From Megalopta genalis (lineage: Eukaryota > Arthropoda > Insecta > Hymenoptera > Halictidae): a DNA stretch of 64,000 nt. A model generated the notes under the pieces. That model made no database searches. It saw only the letters and a list, made by a program, of their open reading frames with translations, and was not told the origin of the DNA. The DNA is taken from the NCBI RefSeq assembly GCF_051020955.1, contig NC_135014.1:23350721-23414720 (forward strand), in the 5' to 3' direction. Positions 35,086-48,580 of this stretch are shown here, in pieces; position 1 is the stretch's first letter; every line of letters begins with the position of its first letter. Both the position numbers and the translations under genes were made by a program.

Positions 35086-37729
35086 CGTTGCAATAACTAG
35101 ACAAAGAATTTTATGTATTTATATCAAATTGAACGATGTCGCTACATTATTTTCAACACAATAGAAATGTAAATTTTTCTGTAACCCCACTGCTTGTTGC
35201 AGTCGAAATAAGGAATTATTATTCTGCATAAAAGTCCGCAGTCTAGCAACAAACTTGGCTGTGTTCGAATTTCGTACGAAAGTCTACTCGCAATCATTTT
35301 AAATGACGGTATATCTTCCTCCTGGTAGGAGGAAACTCTAATATCTTCATTTTCCGTTGAAGTTCAACGAAGTCGACTAGCGATTCTTCTTCGTTTATCT
35401 TCTATCTCGACAAGCTGCTACGTGTCCGCACTTTCGAAAGAACGATAGCGAAGTGCAGCACTTCAATGTAATCACGCAGCAACGCGATTACCATTGGTTA
35501 TCAGACGACAGCCGGTTTTATGCATTTATGAAGCATGGAACAGTGCACAGAATGAAAGGAGCTGCAGCACACATCCTATATCTGTAATGATCGCTTAATT
35601 GGATTCCTGCTTCCATTTTGAACCGGGCGAATGAATAATTTGTTTTATCATTTGTTTGTTATTCTGTTCATTAATCGAGATTAGCAACGCGCGGATTTTT
35701 GTGCAGACGGTTTTTCCTTTTCTTTTTTTTCAAAACATATTTTCATAAATCTTCATTAAGGTTTCTCCCATTCTCGGATTTCCTGCACGAGATAAATCTT
35801 TATTTGCTGCAGATTTTATGCGATCCGACGATATCATAAGTCACTGTACAGATCAGAATGCTTGAAAAGGATTCGGTCGTTGAATAAGTGAATACTTGGC
35901 TGTAAAAAGGAAATAAACGTCTGATAATGACATCAAGATGTATGATAATTATTATATAACGCTTATGGTAAACGAAGTTCCTACGGAGCAGAAAAATTTA
36001 ACAGGATTTTAAAGGCTGTCTTAGGTTCATTAAAATGAATAGACGGTGATATAAAATGCAATAGTTTACGAAGATTTGACCGCGAAGCGTGTCAGAAAAA
36101 TTCAAAGGAATATTTCTCATTGATTAATCATTGCATTGAAATAGTGTAAGCGGTCCGGGATAAAAAAAGATCATGGGAAAGGTGCGTTATTGGTGTCATC
36201 TTGTTCTATTAAAGATTTTGTTCTATTAAATATATGATAGCAATGTTGCACGTCTTTTAATTAAAATCACTATGGATTTCGATGTCTGAGACTTCTCTTC
36301 AAAATGACTAGACAATTCGACGTACGCTTTGAAAGCAAAGGATACTTTCAACATAAAGAAGTCTGACGTACAGAAATAGCCCATTAAAAAGAGCACCTCG
36401 TCTGTCTGATATCAACAATATATCAGCAATATAATAACTTTAAACGTGAAAAAGTCACTGAAAATTTAAGAAACCAATATATTCGATGTACAGAAATTTC
36501 AATTGAAATTGAAACATTTCAACATGTACCTCAAGCTAATTGCAAATCAATATACAATACATAAAACAAAAACTTGCAACAAGGTTCAGAAAAATCGATG
36601 AATTTTTGGGATAAGAATCGAGAGCAAATGGTATTAGAAAAATTGAACATGGTTCGAGAAAAGATCAGCAACAAGTATCAGAAAAATTGAACAACAATGA
36701 GTAGACTGGCGATGTTTATGCATTTATGACATGTACGAATTTTTAGAACGCAAGGAAACGAATAAATTGGCAAGATTCAATAGCATTTTCATTTTATTTT
36801 TGCACTGAGTAATTGTTTAATTGACGCGAAGTCTTGGCTCTAATTTTAAGTTTCGCAAAATGACGTATGGAAATGTGAATTTGCATAAAGATGTGCGGTC
36901 TAACGATGAGTTTTTAGAGAAAATACTTGCAGCAAAACAAAGAACTGTTTGAAAAATCCTGTTAATTATAATATTGAAGCGAAATGAAACGGCCAGGAGT
37001 ACAATGATCCCGAAAATCGGCATCAGACGGTATCCGAAGGCTTGCTCGAGCGATCGCGAACTATTGTTGAGTGCATCTCGAAGGGAAATTGCACCGCCTC
37101 GCCTCGGTTCGAGGAAAGGCGGAGGAGGCTCGGCTTCAGAGGCTCATCTCTCATCTCTCGCCATTGCTCTCTTAATTTCACGCCGGCGAACGCACTCGAG
37201 GGAGGTGGATTTACGGCCGGTTTTGTGGCATTCTTTCATTCTCCCGGAGCAAAGTAAGGCGGGCGGGCAACGCGGATTGGTTTCTCATTGTCGAGGCGAC
37301 CGTCCTGCGCGGTACTTAACAAGCGTTCCCATTGCGTACGCGCGTAAACGCGTTCGGAGATCCTCTCGCCGCGCCGTGGCATACTGGGTCGAGCTATGTC
37401 CCATATTATTTCTTTTTTGCTCGCCTGCCGAAGCGAGAATCGCCACCGTCACCATGAATTTTCATCGGTTCGCGATGCATGAGAGTCCGTTGCGCAAGGA
37501 AACGGAATCCTCGCGAGGAATCGCGCGGAGTCGCCTCAGAAACTGGAACTTTTATTATTTATGCCGGCTCGGTCTTTCGGAACTCGATTCTTTAACAATA
37601 GAACTGCCAATCCAGTCGAAATGATCGATTTCTGATCTTTTCATGATTCATCATGATTCTGCGGGACATTTTTTTATGGACTTTTTTATTCGAGCATATA
37701 TTGTTGTGGATTAAATATAATTCAGTGGT

Positions 37730-37815
37730 AAATTATATATATTTTTATATACATTTTAAACTATATAAATATATATATATATATATTTTTTTTTAATATA
37801 AATATATATTTTATA
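37730..37815. repeat. AT-rich low-complexity tract
   Basis: TATA and poly-T tract with a TATATATATATATATATATT run; nothing else is seen in it. Confidence 0.85.
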
Positions 37816-39104
37816 AACGTTTTTATTGTTTTAAATTTCATCCAGCCATATTTGTTATAACAATAAATGCATAAAATGCACAGAAATCATACGGGTTTTA
37901 TTATTATCTTTACCATTGGGGTTTCTTTTATATATTTTTAAACCCATTTTATCCAGATCGGAGTTAGCAAATAATGAAAAATATCGGTCACAAAATTAGG
38001 TTTTGCCATCAGCTGTTCGAAGACAGTCCCTGGAATTTTAATTATACAATCCACTTAATTTTGTTGCGAGTGCAATAATCGTTTCATGTACCGAAGTTCC
38101 GCGTGGTAAATTGCAAGGAATGTGAACAACATTTCGAAAACGATCGTTCCGCAATAATTATTTTCGATAGAAGAATTATCTGAAATATTTCACAGCGATC
38201 TTGATTTAATCTGAAAGCAAATCGAGGACAAGCATCAGCACGTAAGATCGGCAGGATAATTTCAGCCGGCACATTTTCCATCGAATCAGCGTTATCGAAT
38301 CGTAATTCTTGATGCAGCGATCGTAAAATCTACGTTCTTAATGCATCTCCTCGGGCCTAGTAAAATTTTATAGATTTTGTAACGCGAATAAATATATGCA
38401 TACGCTTCTGAAACGTATTGGTCCTTAACGAATTACGGATAATGATCCTCGAGCAACACGATACCGCAATTTACATTCGGTCCCATATAAAACGAGGCTA
38501 TTAAGCTGCGGCATAGGTTAATTTATCCTACGCGGGCTCTTGCATCTGATATCGGTTTTATTGCATCAGGCATTGAAACCGCATTACGTTACATCATGAT
38601 GCACCGTCGAGGGAAATCGCGAGGCGTTTTGTGTACGTAGTTATTAAACGAGAGGCGCAGATAGTGGCCGGCCACGATAACAGCTTCGATTAACCTTTGA
38701 GACGATTACTCGACGAGATCTCCAACAGATCTAACATATTTATTTTCATACATCGCTGAATGGCTACTTGTTTTAATTCTCTATTAGAAAAGTTATGCTT
38801 CCTTATTATACCTTTATTATATTATTCTCACTCTTATTGCCATGATTTTCTACTAGGTTTATCGCTGCCGATTTTTAGGATCTTTTTATACAGATTACTC
38901 CTCTTAAAGTCAAAGCATCGTCTAGTCATTTAACAAATCTTTTTCGTTTATTTTACTTATTTTGAAGATTTTCTTTTATGTAGATCGTTTTTAGTTATAT
39001 GAAAAAAAATAGTCAAATTATTTAATGAATAACTTGATGTATTTGATTCCTATTCTTTAAAAAAGAATTATATGAGAAGATAGACTAGTTATTTCAAGAA
39101 TCTT

Positions 39105-39220
39105 GTGATTTATATTTATATCGTTGTATTTATTATATATTATATTTATATATATTTATTATATACGTTATATCTATTATTATATATTATTATATATTTA
39201 TTATATTTATATTTTCGTAC
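39105..39220. repeat. TAT/ATTTAT low-complexity tract
   Basis: TATTTATTATATATTATATT-type units. The Tyr/Ile-rich ORFs over this tract are artefacts. Confidence 0.85.
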
Positions 39221-39419
39221 ATCTTTCATTGAATTCATTCCTAGCTATTCAAGATACAAATTATTTATTCGCAAGATTTTTCTACTTCGGATCTGCAACG
39301 ACTAAAAAGTTCGCTGACTGCAAATCAATTAAAATAGTATTTTAACGAGCTGCAGAATAATCTTCCGAAACGTTTTAAACAGCAATCCGTTTCAATTAAG
39401 ATTGAATAAAACGGCGGAA

Positions 39420-41517
39420 AAGTTGGAAAATTCATGCTGTCGCGTTTTGTTACGAGTACGTCGTGGGGATCCCCGGTGGAAGTTGTTGAAAAGCGAAGAG
39501 CACGGGACCGGAAGGGTTTGTTGTTCCCGGGAGGAGAAGAAAGGCTCGCGATACGATCGCGTATCCCGGTAATTAGTAATTGTAATTGTAATGGTCGTGG
39601 ATAAACAGAAAATTATTAGTCGACGATGTGCAGCGCTGCGAAAACCGACGGTCTACGGTTTGTTCCACGCTATCTCGAATTACCGGGGCGGCCTTAATTC
39701 GAGATCTCGTTTAAATTAGCGATGCTCGAGCCTCGTGACTGCTGTTCTCTACGCCCACGCACGATGATTCGCCGGTTTCAGGGAGGATTCGTTTAGTCAC
39801 ACATTCTCGAGCCGCGGAAGAACCGTTCGATTCACTGTTTCGATCTTCAACGATCGGTGTAACCCACAAATTACTGCCTCGCTGTTCATCTGGATAAACT
39901 GTAGGTCGTTACCGCACTGCGGTTTTTTATGCAAAATAAAAATTGCCTGCTTCTGTAGCAAACAACAGGAGTCATTTTGGAGTTTATTTCTCTGTTTAAT
40001 CATTTTAATAGAACGAAAGTAACATATTCACACTTTTCTGTTCTTTTAAACTGTTCTAATGTCTCGAATTGCAGCTATCCATTTTTGCCATAGATTCATT
40101 AAATAATTTATTTACTTTGCCATAAATGCACTTGTGCCAAAATCGAGAAATAATTAATTAAAAAAATAATTAATAGGTTAAAGAGAGCCAAGAAATATGA
40201 ACGGACACAGAAATATGGGCCACGGAATTATGTGCGCAGCCTCTGAAAGAACGCAGAATTAGAGCTAAGAACAGCTCTTTTTGTTTCATTAAAAGCGTCA
40301 TTAAATTACTAATTCTTGTCGCGCAAGAAGTTATTTCTAAAGACAGAAATGTCTGAAAAATCGAAATATATTTTTAGCGTATTCGATGAAAATTAGAGTA
40401 TTTAACACTGGACAATACCAAACCAGTCAAAATGATTAATTTTTAATTTTTTTTCACGATTCCTGATATTATGAAAATGTTCCTACGAGAAGTTTTTAGA
40501 CAAACCTAAACAAACGAGACAACCTTTTTATTCCAGCATTATTACATATTGTAATAAAAATCGCACGAAATTGAAGTAAATCCAATCTCGTCATTATTAT
40601 AAAACAATATACAATAGTCGCATTTTGGATTCGACAGTCCTAGTGTCGACGACAGCATACGCGAAGCAAAAATTGGCTGAAAGGCACGTAGATTGGGACA
40701 TCTCTATCCCGGCGTAATGTTAAATTGCGCTGTTTGCTCATAATTCCCGATCCCGCAGCAAGCTGCCACGACTATAGCGATCGGCAAAAACGGTCACGGG
40801 GGTTGGCAGAAGGGTTGTAGACGTCCGGTATAGTGGGTTATACGTGTTTGGCGGCGGAAACACCGGCATGATAGGTCGCTTAACCCGACCCGGGTCCTGC
40901 TACTAGTTGTTTTCTCGTGTCCGGCTCTTCTTTTTGGCTGTGCTCGCAACCCCCTCCGACCCTCTCGTCGCTCTCCAAGCAGCCCCTCTTCATCGGGGGA
41001 TGAGCCTGATCGAAGCGAGCCACGGTCGGCGACATCGACGCGACGGGATTGTCCGCGTGGCTGCCGGTTTTCTGGCCGCTTAAGAAACGACGTGTTTGCC
41101 GGCCGTCGAACGGTGCCCATAACCTGTCCGACTGCTTGCCACCGATCACGACAGATATACGAGAACCCACCACCGTCAACGGCACGCACCACCGTCGAGG
41201 GAGAATTGACGACGGTGACACCGACGCCACCCCGACGCAGGAAAAACCCGGGGCCCCGATCGATGGATCCGTCAAACCGATTTCGAGCCGGGATTATTTA
41301 TGGGGATCTCCGCCATCGATTCTGACGGCTTGTCTTTTTGGGTTCAGCTGGCCCGCGCAGAAAAAAAACTCGGAGAAAAAGCGGCAGAAGAGTTCACCGC
41401 GATACGAGAGAACCGCGATTGAACCTGGTCCTCGCGACGTTCGGGTCCTCTATTGTCCGAATACGTTTCACGTGTAGCCGGCTTATAACACGGTTCGCAC
41501 TCGAAATTAGTTTAGTA
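39420..41517. other. No gene seen; GC-rich 39450-39800 and 40750-41470
   Basis: Both strands of 40794-41477 carry ORFs of 130-142 aa. None begins in a good ATG context with a domain, so the coding strand cannot be chosen. The remainder is AT-rich. Confidence 0.5.
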
Positions 41518-41732
41518 CAGTAATTTCTCCCTAATTGGCGCTTAGATTGCGCACGAAAATGGATAATACGGGAAGAGGAGATGCGGTTATTCGAGTCTTG
41601 CGGCTCGTTTTTATAGTTGTTGACAATCGGTAGCTATAAAAACGAGCTGCGAGGCTCGAATAATCGTATCTCCTCTTCTCAAATTTTCTATTTTGGTGCG
41701 CAATCTGAGCGCGAATTAGAGAGAAATTACTG
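41518..41732. mobile_element. Hairpin MITE, mariner/Tc1-type ends, TA target duplication
   Basis: CAGTAATTTCTCCCTAATTG at the left and GAATTAGAGAGAAATTACTG at the right are inverted, and both are flanked by TA (41516-41517 and 41733-41734). The inverted arms run nearly to the centre: the left holds GAGATGCGGTTATTCGAG, the right CTCGAATAATCGTATCTC, with a loop of roughly 15 bases near GTTGTTGACAATC. There is no transposase ORF. The 215-bp length, palindromy and TA duplication fit a non-autonomous element moved in trans by a Tc1/mariner transposase; the family assignment rests on these features only. Confidence 0.85.
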
Positions 41733-41734
41733 TA

Positions 41735-44700
41735 TATCGTTTTAGGACTGCGGTATTCCCGTTTCACGCGATTTATTGCAACTTACGCATTTGCACGCGT
41801 GAAAGTGAGCCTACCGCCGTGCACAATGCTTGCGGTTTTTCAACTGTTTTTCGAATATAAAAACATATAGATGCTGTTGAAATTATTATGGAATATGATG
41901 CAGCAATTTTCGCAAAGGATTAATCGATATCCACAAAAATTTGAGAATGACATACGAGATAAACGTTCGAAGATTTAAATGTACATCAAGGTGAAACTTC
42001 AGAGATCATTCGCTTCTTTTGGACACTGTGAAACTGGTTCGATTTCTTTCTGTGTGGAAGACTTATTCTGTTTTCAATCGTATGATTTGTTCAATTTGTA
42101 CAACTTGTCGACTAATGATGAAGAGCAAAAATAGACTAATAAACCCACAGTAATTGCTTCGAAAAAAATTTACTGTGAGGTAACTAATTACTGTGCCATT
42201 TCTTCATCTTCAAGCACAATTATATTTATCTTATAAGACATGTCATATTTGTTTATCCAAATCCAATTAATTATTTATTCCTCAGAACACAGTAATCGGC
42301 TCCAGAACTTTTTCTTTCCTTCTCCAACGATTCAAAGGACGAAAGAAACCTTGGGATTTGCTTTTAAGTCCTCGATAAATGTCACTTAAATTGCTAAACT
42401 TCTGTTTAGCATCGAAAACTCTTGAAGACTGCTTACAGGTCACAGTAACTGGCTCCTCTGCCCTGAAGCAGTTTGAGCAGTGCGTGGCTTATTTATCGGA
42501 GCAGAGTCCTCCGCAGGGTTTCCACCGAAATCGGACGTTCCGCGTAAGGGTTAACGGAGAGACAGTGCCCCGCCAGGTGCCTTATTAGCCGAAGGAACCC
42601 TATAAATCGCTGTTGCTTCTTCCAGAATCGAAAACGTGAGCCGGTGTGATCATCGACGCGATCCTTGATCCCCGATGATCGCGCAGCGGTCGCCGGTGTC
42701 GAAAGAAACCGGGGCAGTTTCCACGTACCGATCGAGAGGCTCGACCCGCGGACCGATCCCGACCGGCCGATCAATATTCAACGTGCATGTTAATGGACAA
42801 TTAATAGCGGCCGCGGACCGGGACTTCTCCGGTTCGCATACGCGGCGTGCCGCGAGGCAAGCTCGGTTTTTCGAAAGGGGTTTTGTAATCGACGGTGTCC
42901 ACCGGCGCGCACCGGGCTCCCTGCGCACTCTCATTCGTATGCGGCCGACGTGGCCGCGAAGGAGCTTATAAGTAACACAGTAATGACACAGCCTGTCATG
43001 GCGCGGAACAGTTTTCTCGGCTCCCATTGTCGTTAAGAGGCCGGCCAGGGCTGATTTATCGGCGCCGCCAGGGAAATTCCGCGCGGATCTCGCGCCGGAT
43101 GCCTTTTCCAACGTGTATCTGCCTACGTGCATTAACATCGTTTTTTCAACGAGACACCGGCGCTCTCTTTCCCTTCGGATCACGGTGACAGCGGTGCTCA
43201 TTCAGTCGCGGTCTACGTTCGATCGCCGAGGACAGCCGAAACGACGCCGTCCACGATTTCGACCGCTCGACGTTTCGACGGCCGTCGTCGCGTACACATC
43301 ACTTCGCAGAAATCGCGACTGCAGAAATCGATTCGTCGTGGTTTCTTCGAAAGTGTATCGTACTTGCGTTGTTAACGAAATTTGTCCAATTTATATCATT
43401 GATCCTCCGTTGTTGCACTTTCTACGCGAAGCGGGTGCGTCATACAATATTTAAACAACTGTCGCTCAAAAACTAGCAATTCTATTGAGATCCAAAAATT
43501 TCAGACTATAATTTGAACGTTCTAGAACATCGTTTCCTTCATTAGACCTCGATATCTCACTTCCAAGTGTATTCAATTAATTGTTAATTTCATTTCTTTT
43601 TTCAAAAGAAATATCTGACATTTGGTCGCAGTGTGATAGCATGAAGTATATCACAATTGCGCTATTAAAAAAGAATGATTTAAAATTTAATTTTTTTTAA
43701 ATTGATTCACACGCTAATCCATTATAATTTCTTAATTTAATCAAGATTCGCCGGAGGTAAGAATGTCAAAGCGTTGAGATTAATTAATAAGTACAGCGGA
43801 TCTTTTATCGTACGAAATAAGATAAACAACTTCGCTCGTGTATAAACACCGTACGATTTTCTTTTCTACCAATTAAATTGTTATAGATTTCAAGATCAAA
43901 GTCTCCTCTTCGCAATCAGCTAAGAAAACATGATGTATCACGTTTTAATACCGTTTTATCGCACTTTGAATGGAAAGTGTACTGCTCTGGCATCAGAAAT
44001 GAGCTTTATCTATGAAGATAGTTGATCCGGTAAAAACGTAGCCGACTATCATGCACTGTGCACGCACATATGATGCATCGATAAGAATATGATTGATATT
44101 CTAACTGCTCTATTTCTTTTCAAGCGAATCCAGGGATAAGGTGCTAACGCAGCAACGTGGATCGGATTTTTCGAAATCGCCGTATCGATGAAATGAAGAC
44201 GAGCATTAGAAACATTCGATTGAAACGACGGTATATTTTGTATTCTTACGAGAAGTCACAAGTGCTCGAATATCAGTAATTGTCAGACGAGATACAGCAA
44301 GTCCCTTCATCGCAAATATAAGAATTACGAATCCAATCGTACAATAGAACCAATCATTCGATAGAATCTTCATTTTAAAAGTCAATCTAACACTCGAAAT
44401 ATTGAGTTCGTTCAGAATGGCAAAATTTAATTTTGTTACATAAATTACAAAAATTAATTTCTCGAGCATAAATTCAATTAAATTAATTTCTCTTCGAGTA
44501 TTATTAATTTTTCATCGTCAATACAACCACAAATGTAAAATAGATCGCTCTGACAGCTTTTTCCAGTCCTATTATTACAACAACAAAAAATTAGCTCCGT
44601 GATCATTACATTGATAAAAAGGCTATGCAAACTCTCAACTTTGCCTCTCAGCGAAGCAAAGGCTAAGAAATATAGACTGAAAAATAAAACCAAGCGAAAT

Positions 44701-46150
44701 GAAAGCGTGCAGGTAAAAACGATCGAAAACCCTGCGATTCGACAACGGTGTTAATGCAAATAGAATAGCTGGCAGTGGCGAAGAGAGCAAAGATAAAGCC
44801 GGGGGAACGGTTTTCCTCGGAGAGACGGGCAGGAAAGTATAAATATTCCCGACAAATGATCGTTCCAGATATAAAGGCAGATAATCGGCGGCGATAAGGA
44901 CGCGTGCCTACAAAACTGTCCGAAGTGTGAGACCGAGAAACGATACGACGTCCAATTAAAACCGTTGCGGTGCCTTTTCCTGCACGCCGCGGCAGCCCCT
45001 CGCCACGAAAATCGGCGCCCGACGGCGCGCGTTTCTTCTGTTTCCACAGAAAAATCGCGCATCTGGCATCGTTAATTAATCACGAGTATTTATCGCTCAG
45101 TCTTTTCTGCTCATCCGCCAGGCTTAACCCGCAACGGTAGGCAATTAGCGAAATTATTGCATGAAAAAGAGGTGAAAAATATAAATATCCGTATGTACGG
45201 CCGCGCACAAAACTCTCAGACCACCTACGCTGCGACGCAACCAGACCATGAATGTTTTCCGTGCGAAGAATGGAAGAAATTAACTGGCCTTCGTATAATA
45301 TTTTAATAATCGCGCATTTAGAGCCGCCTCGGGAATGTGGAGCCGCGCGATCCTCGATGCAGCGCGTTCGTCGTTTGCATTTACTATTATTGCTTCAAAG
45401 TTTGTTCGGTGAAAACGGGTCTGGAAATGTTTCGCGTGCCCGGGACGCGAAAGTGGAGGCTTGGCTCGTTAAAATATGCCGTGTTAGAGCGTTTCAAGAT
45501 TTATTCAACGCGAAGTTATATGGCAGCTCAAATTTTAGAGATTTTTCGGTCGTTGTTCACGGTTCGTTTGATCTTGCGAAACGGCTTCGACGCGGACATT
45601 TCTTCATTTTTCCCGGTTTTTCCGACAGATAATTACACGTCGATGCCGATCCGAGACTTCTGCACGGCACTGAATTCGATCTCGGTGCACGCGCGATTTT
45701 TTTTTCGCCGTGTTCGCGAACAGTGTGGCGCGTCGTCTCGCTGAGAGCACGCCAGACATCGACCGATCGTATCCACGCGATAATTAGCTGATTAGCGGAT
45801 GATTCGTGCATTTTATACAGTTTCCCGATTAAACGGGCCCCGTTCCGTGTTTACGTCGGGCTCCACCTACGCGTCTTTGTTCCTCCCCCCCCCCCCCAGA
45901 AACTGATTAGCATTTTATCTGGCGGCGGTTAATTAACACGTAACGTCCATATCTGGGTGACGTAATTATTTGTCAAGATTTTAAAAATTAATTTTTCTGC
46001 TGATATATTGAGTGGAACGACGCCGCATAAAATTCGCGGAATGCGACAGAGTTCAGGGAGCAATTAGGGGAATGCGGATGCGCATGCAGATTTCTGTGAG
46101 GAGATTCCGAAAAGATGCAATTAAACGGGAATTAGTTGCGTCGCCCCCAA
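41735..46150. other. No gene seen; GC-rich 42460-43340 and 44740-45790
   Basis: The longest frame is a 183-aa minus-strand ORF at 42650-43201, with + strand frames over the same bases. At 45252-45744 two + frames (126 and 135 aa) overlap. No domains, signal peptides or paired splice sites were found. The AT-rich parts are featureless. Confidence 0.5.
45885..45897 (+). repeat. Poly-C run, 13 bases
   Basis: Thirteen consecutive C bases after TTCCT. The length may be unstable or a sequencing artefact. Confidence 0.9.
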
Positions 46151-46154
46151 AATA

Positions 46155-46510
46155 AATGTACAATTTTGATCAAATATACAATTTACTCGATTTTGATGAT
46201 ATATACGATTTACTCGATTTTAGTAAAATATACAATTTACTCGATTTTAATAAAATATACAGTTATCTGATTTTATTATTTTACCCGATATACAGTTACT
46301 TAATTTTAATAAAATATACAGTTTAATTGACTTTAAAAAAATATGGAATTTACTCCATTTGAATAAAATATATACAATTTTCTCGATTTTAATAAAATAT
46401 ACAATTTCCTTGATTTTGATAAAATATACGATTTCCTTGATTTTAATGAAACATGCAATTCGCTCGATTTCAATAAAATACTTTACTCGATTTCAATAAA
46501 ACGAGTGCAC
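46155..46510 (+). repeat. 27-bp tandem repeat, about 13 units
   Basis: Units read ATACAATTTACTCGATTTTA plus ATAAAAT, with many substitutions and small indels. The array is nearly pure AT apart from the CTCGAT core. It codes for nothing. Confidence 0.88.
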
Positions 46511-48457
46511 TGAATTTTGAAAAATCTCGATTACAGACTGCATGCACTTCTAACAGCTTCGAGTATCTCAAGCTGAATAGTAATTTTAAATCTGCTGGAA
46601 TTATGGAGGGAATAATTTTTCGTTTGGTTTCTATGCCCTGCAATTAATGCAGATCATTTTCAATTAATTACGAGATTAAATAAAATGCTCGAACTTTTGC
46701 ATTTAATCTCGACGATCTGATAACAGTTCTCTGTAAATAGCATTCGCATGCATTAAACGATTTAGTCGGGGCTCCGAAACAGATATAAATATACAAACGG
46801 GACGCAATAGTGTAACTTTTCTAATCAGTCGTAATAATCCCGAGAAGAATTTAATTAGTAATAGAGTCTACGGTCCGTGGATGATATGTTGGGTCTGGGT
46901 TAAGATATAACCTCGCATAGTTGTTTTCTTCAGTACCATTCTGACGTGTGTCTGGTATTTGTTATTGAATTTATGGAGCATAGAAGTATGTCAGATCGTA
47001 TTTACTGTCTGACTCTCGATCGTATCTTCCCGCGGAATGAGGACGCATCTGAAAACGTATATCCAAGTATAATAATGCAAATGCATGTTATTCAGTCCGT
47101 TCGCGAATGAGAATAAATATCGTGGAAATGTGTTGTGCGAACAGTGATATTAATTCATAAATGAGCGAACTCTTGGATGCAATAATGGCAAATTATGGCT
47201 GGATTGCATTTTTATGCAGATCACAAGTGCTTATTCTTTCTTCATCATTTTAACGAGTTGAAAATTAATGTTCTTTAATTATTTGAATTCGTCAGCATTT
47301 AAGCAATCTCCCAACATACGTTTAATCATCATTGCATAGAAGAAACTAATTAAAATCATTCTCGACTTAACGGAATGAATATTACTACTCAAAATAGAGA
47401 ATATTAATTCTATTCTATTATAATTCTATTTAGGTAATTCTATTCAGGTAAATCTATTCAGATATGTGATAAGTCTTATTGGATGGTAACGTATTTTAAT
47501 CGAAGATAAATAGATCAGGAGTTTTACAACAAACATTTATCAATTTCTGCGTTGGAAGAACTAATTAAAATTATTCTCTGATCTTGCAAAGTGAAAATAG
47601 TTTTTAGAAATAGAATATGAACAAAGAAACCGGAGTGTTCTCGTTGACGCTAACCTTTCTAAATTCTTGGATAAAAATATGAATAAAAATTGTCAGTGCA
47701 CAAGAATCGAATCGATGTTAAAATGGAAACCAAAATGGCCGCCGGCGTGGCCATTTGTGGCCGTGTCTGGGAGCCGTTTCCACCGGAGGCGCGCCAAGAA
47801 TTTCAGTAGAAACTGCGCGTCACCGATCAGACACGAGTACTTTGATCTCCTACGCGACTTTCGGCTTCTGCAGACGCGTGGGAAGCTGCCTGAAATTTCT
47901 CGAGCTGTATGCAAATAATATTCCGTATTCCTCGGAAGCGGCTCATCAAGTATTAAATAATTAACGAAAACTTAATTAGCGAAACCGCGATTCCCAAGAC
48001 GAAGTAGAAACTTCGATCATCTCCGACGAATCGGTGATCTTCGGACTCCCGTAACTCCGTGGAAAAAATTCGCAGAATATTCTATCTATGCTCATTTTAA
48101 ACCACGAAGTTTCTACTTTAACGTCCCTGTACGTAGCTCTATTATAAAAATCGTTCCTCGTTATAACACAGCCAAATCTATAACCCGGACTCAACACAGA
48201 ATCATAAAACACTTTTTCCGAAATTTTGCACATTTAAACGGCTCTATCGAGTTCAAACAATTTTTCTTCGGATTGGTTGTAAAGCGATCTTATAGAGGAA
48301 GGTTTCGCCTTTTAAGTGACATCTTAAAAGTTGATCTGCGATTTTTTTTAACAGTTTTATTGTACTTTAATGGAAGAAGGTACAATAGGGTACGAGTAAA
48401 AAACAACTTTGGTTTCTCACTTCGTTTTGTGACAAAGCAGAATTTTTTAGGGTAAGA

Positions 48458-48580
48458 TAAGGTAGAGCGTATCAAAGTAGAGATTTCGATCTACAAAATG
48501 AGCCTAAGTGCAATGCCGAACGATTTTTCTACAGAAAATGTGACATGTTCAAAGATTGACGACTTTCTCGGTCAGATCAG
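48458..48580 (-). repeat. Fragment of the foldback family (inverted)
   Basis: ATCAAAGTAGAGATTTCGAT followed by CTACAAAATG and later AAAGATTGACGACTTTCTCG resembles the 30.02-kb fragment in the same orientation. The boundaries are uncertain. Confidence 0.4.

Larger units (their letters stand above)
35085..39420. other. No gene seen; dispersed ATGCATAAA / CCGCAGTCTAGC modules
   Basis: Modules lie at about 35228 (GCATAAAAGTCCGCAGTCTAGC), 35519, 35690, 35805, 36716, 36893 and 37865 (ends and orientation variable). The GC-rich part 36970-37620 gives a 216-aa TTG-started frame without domains. 38380-38690 is CpG-rich with AT-rich islands, possibly conserved. Confidence 0.5.

Noticed and set aside
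36974..37624. 216-aa + strand ORF
   Set aside because: It has a TTG start and no in-frame ATG context of note. It is rich in Arg and Ser from CpG-rich sequence, with no domain.
42650..43201. 183-aa minus-strand ORF
   Set aside because: It lies in a CpG-rich block with overlapping + frames and shows no recognisable motif.
45252..45744. Overlapping 126-aa and 135-aa + ORFs
   Set aside because: Two frames are open over the same region and neither has a domain or splice partner.
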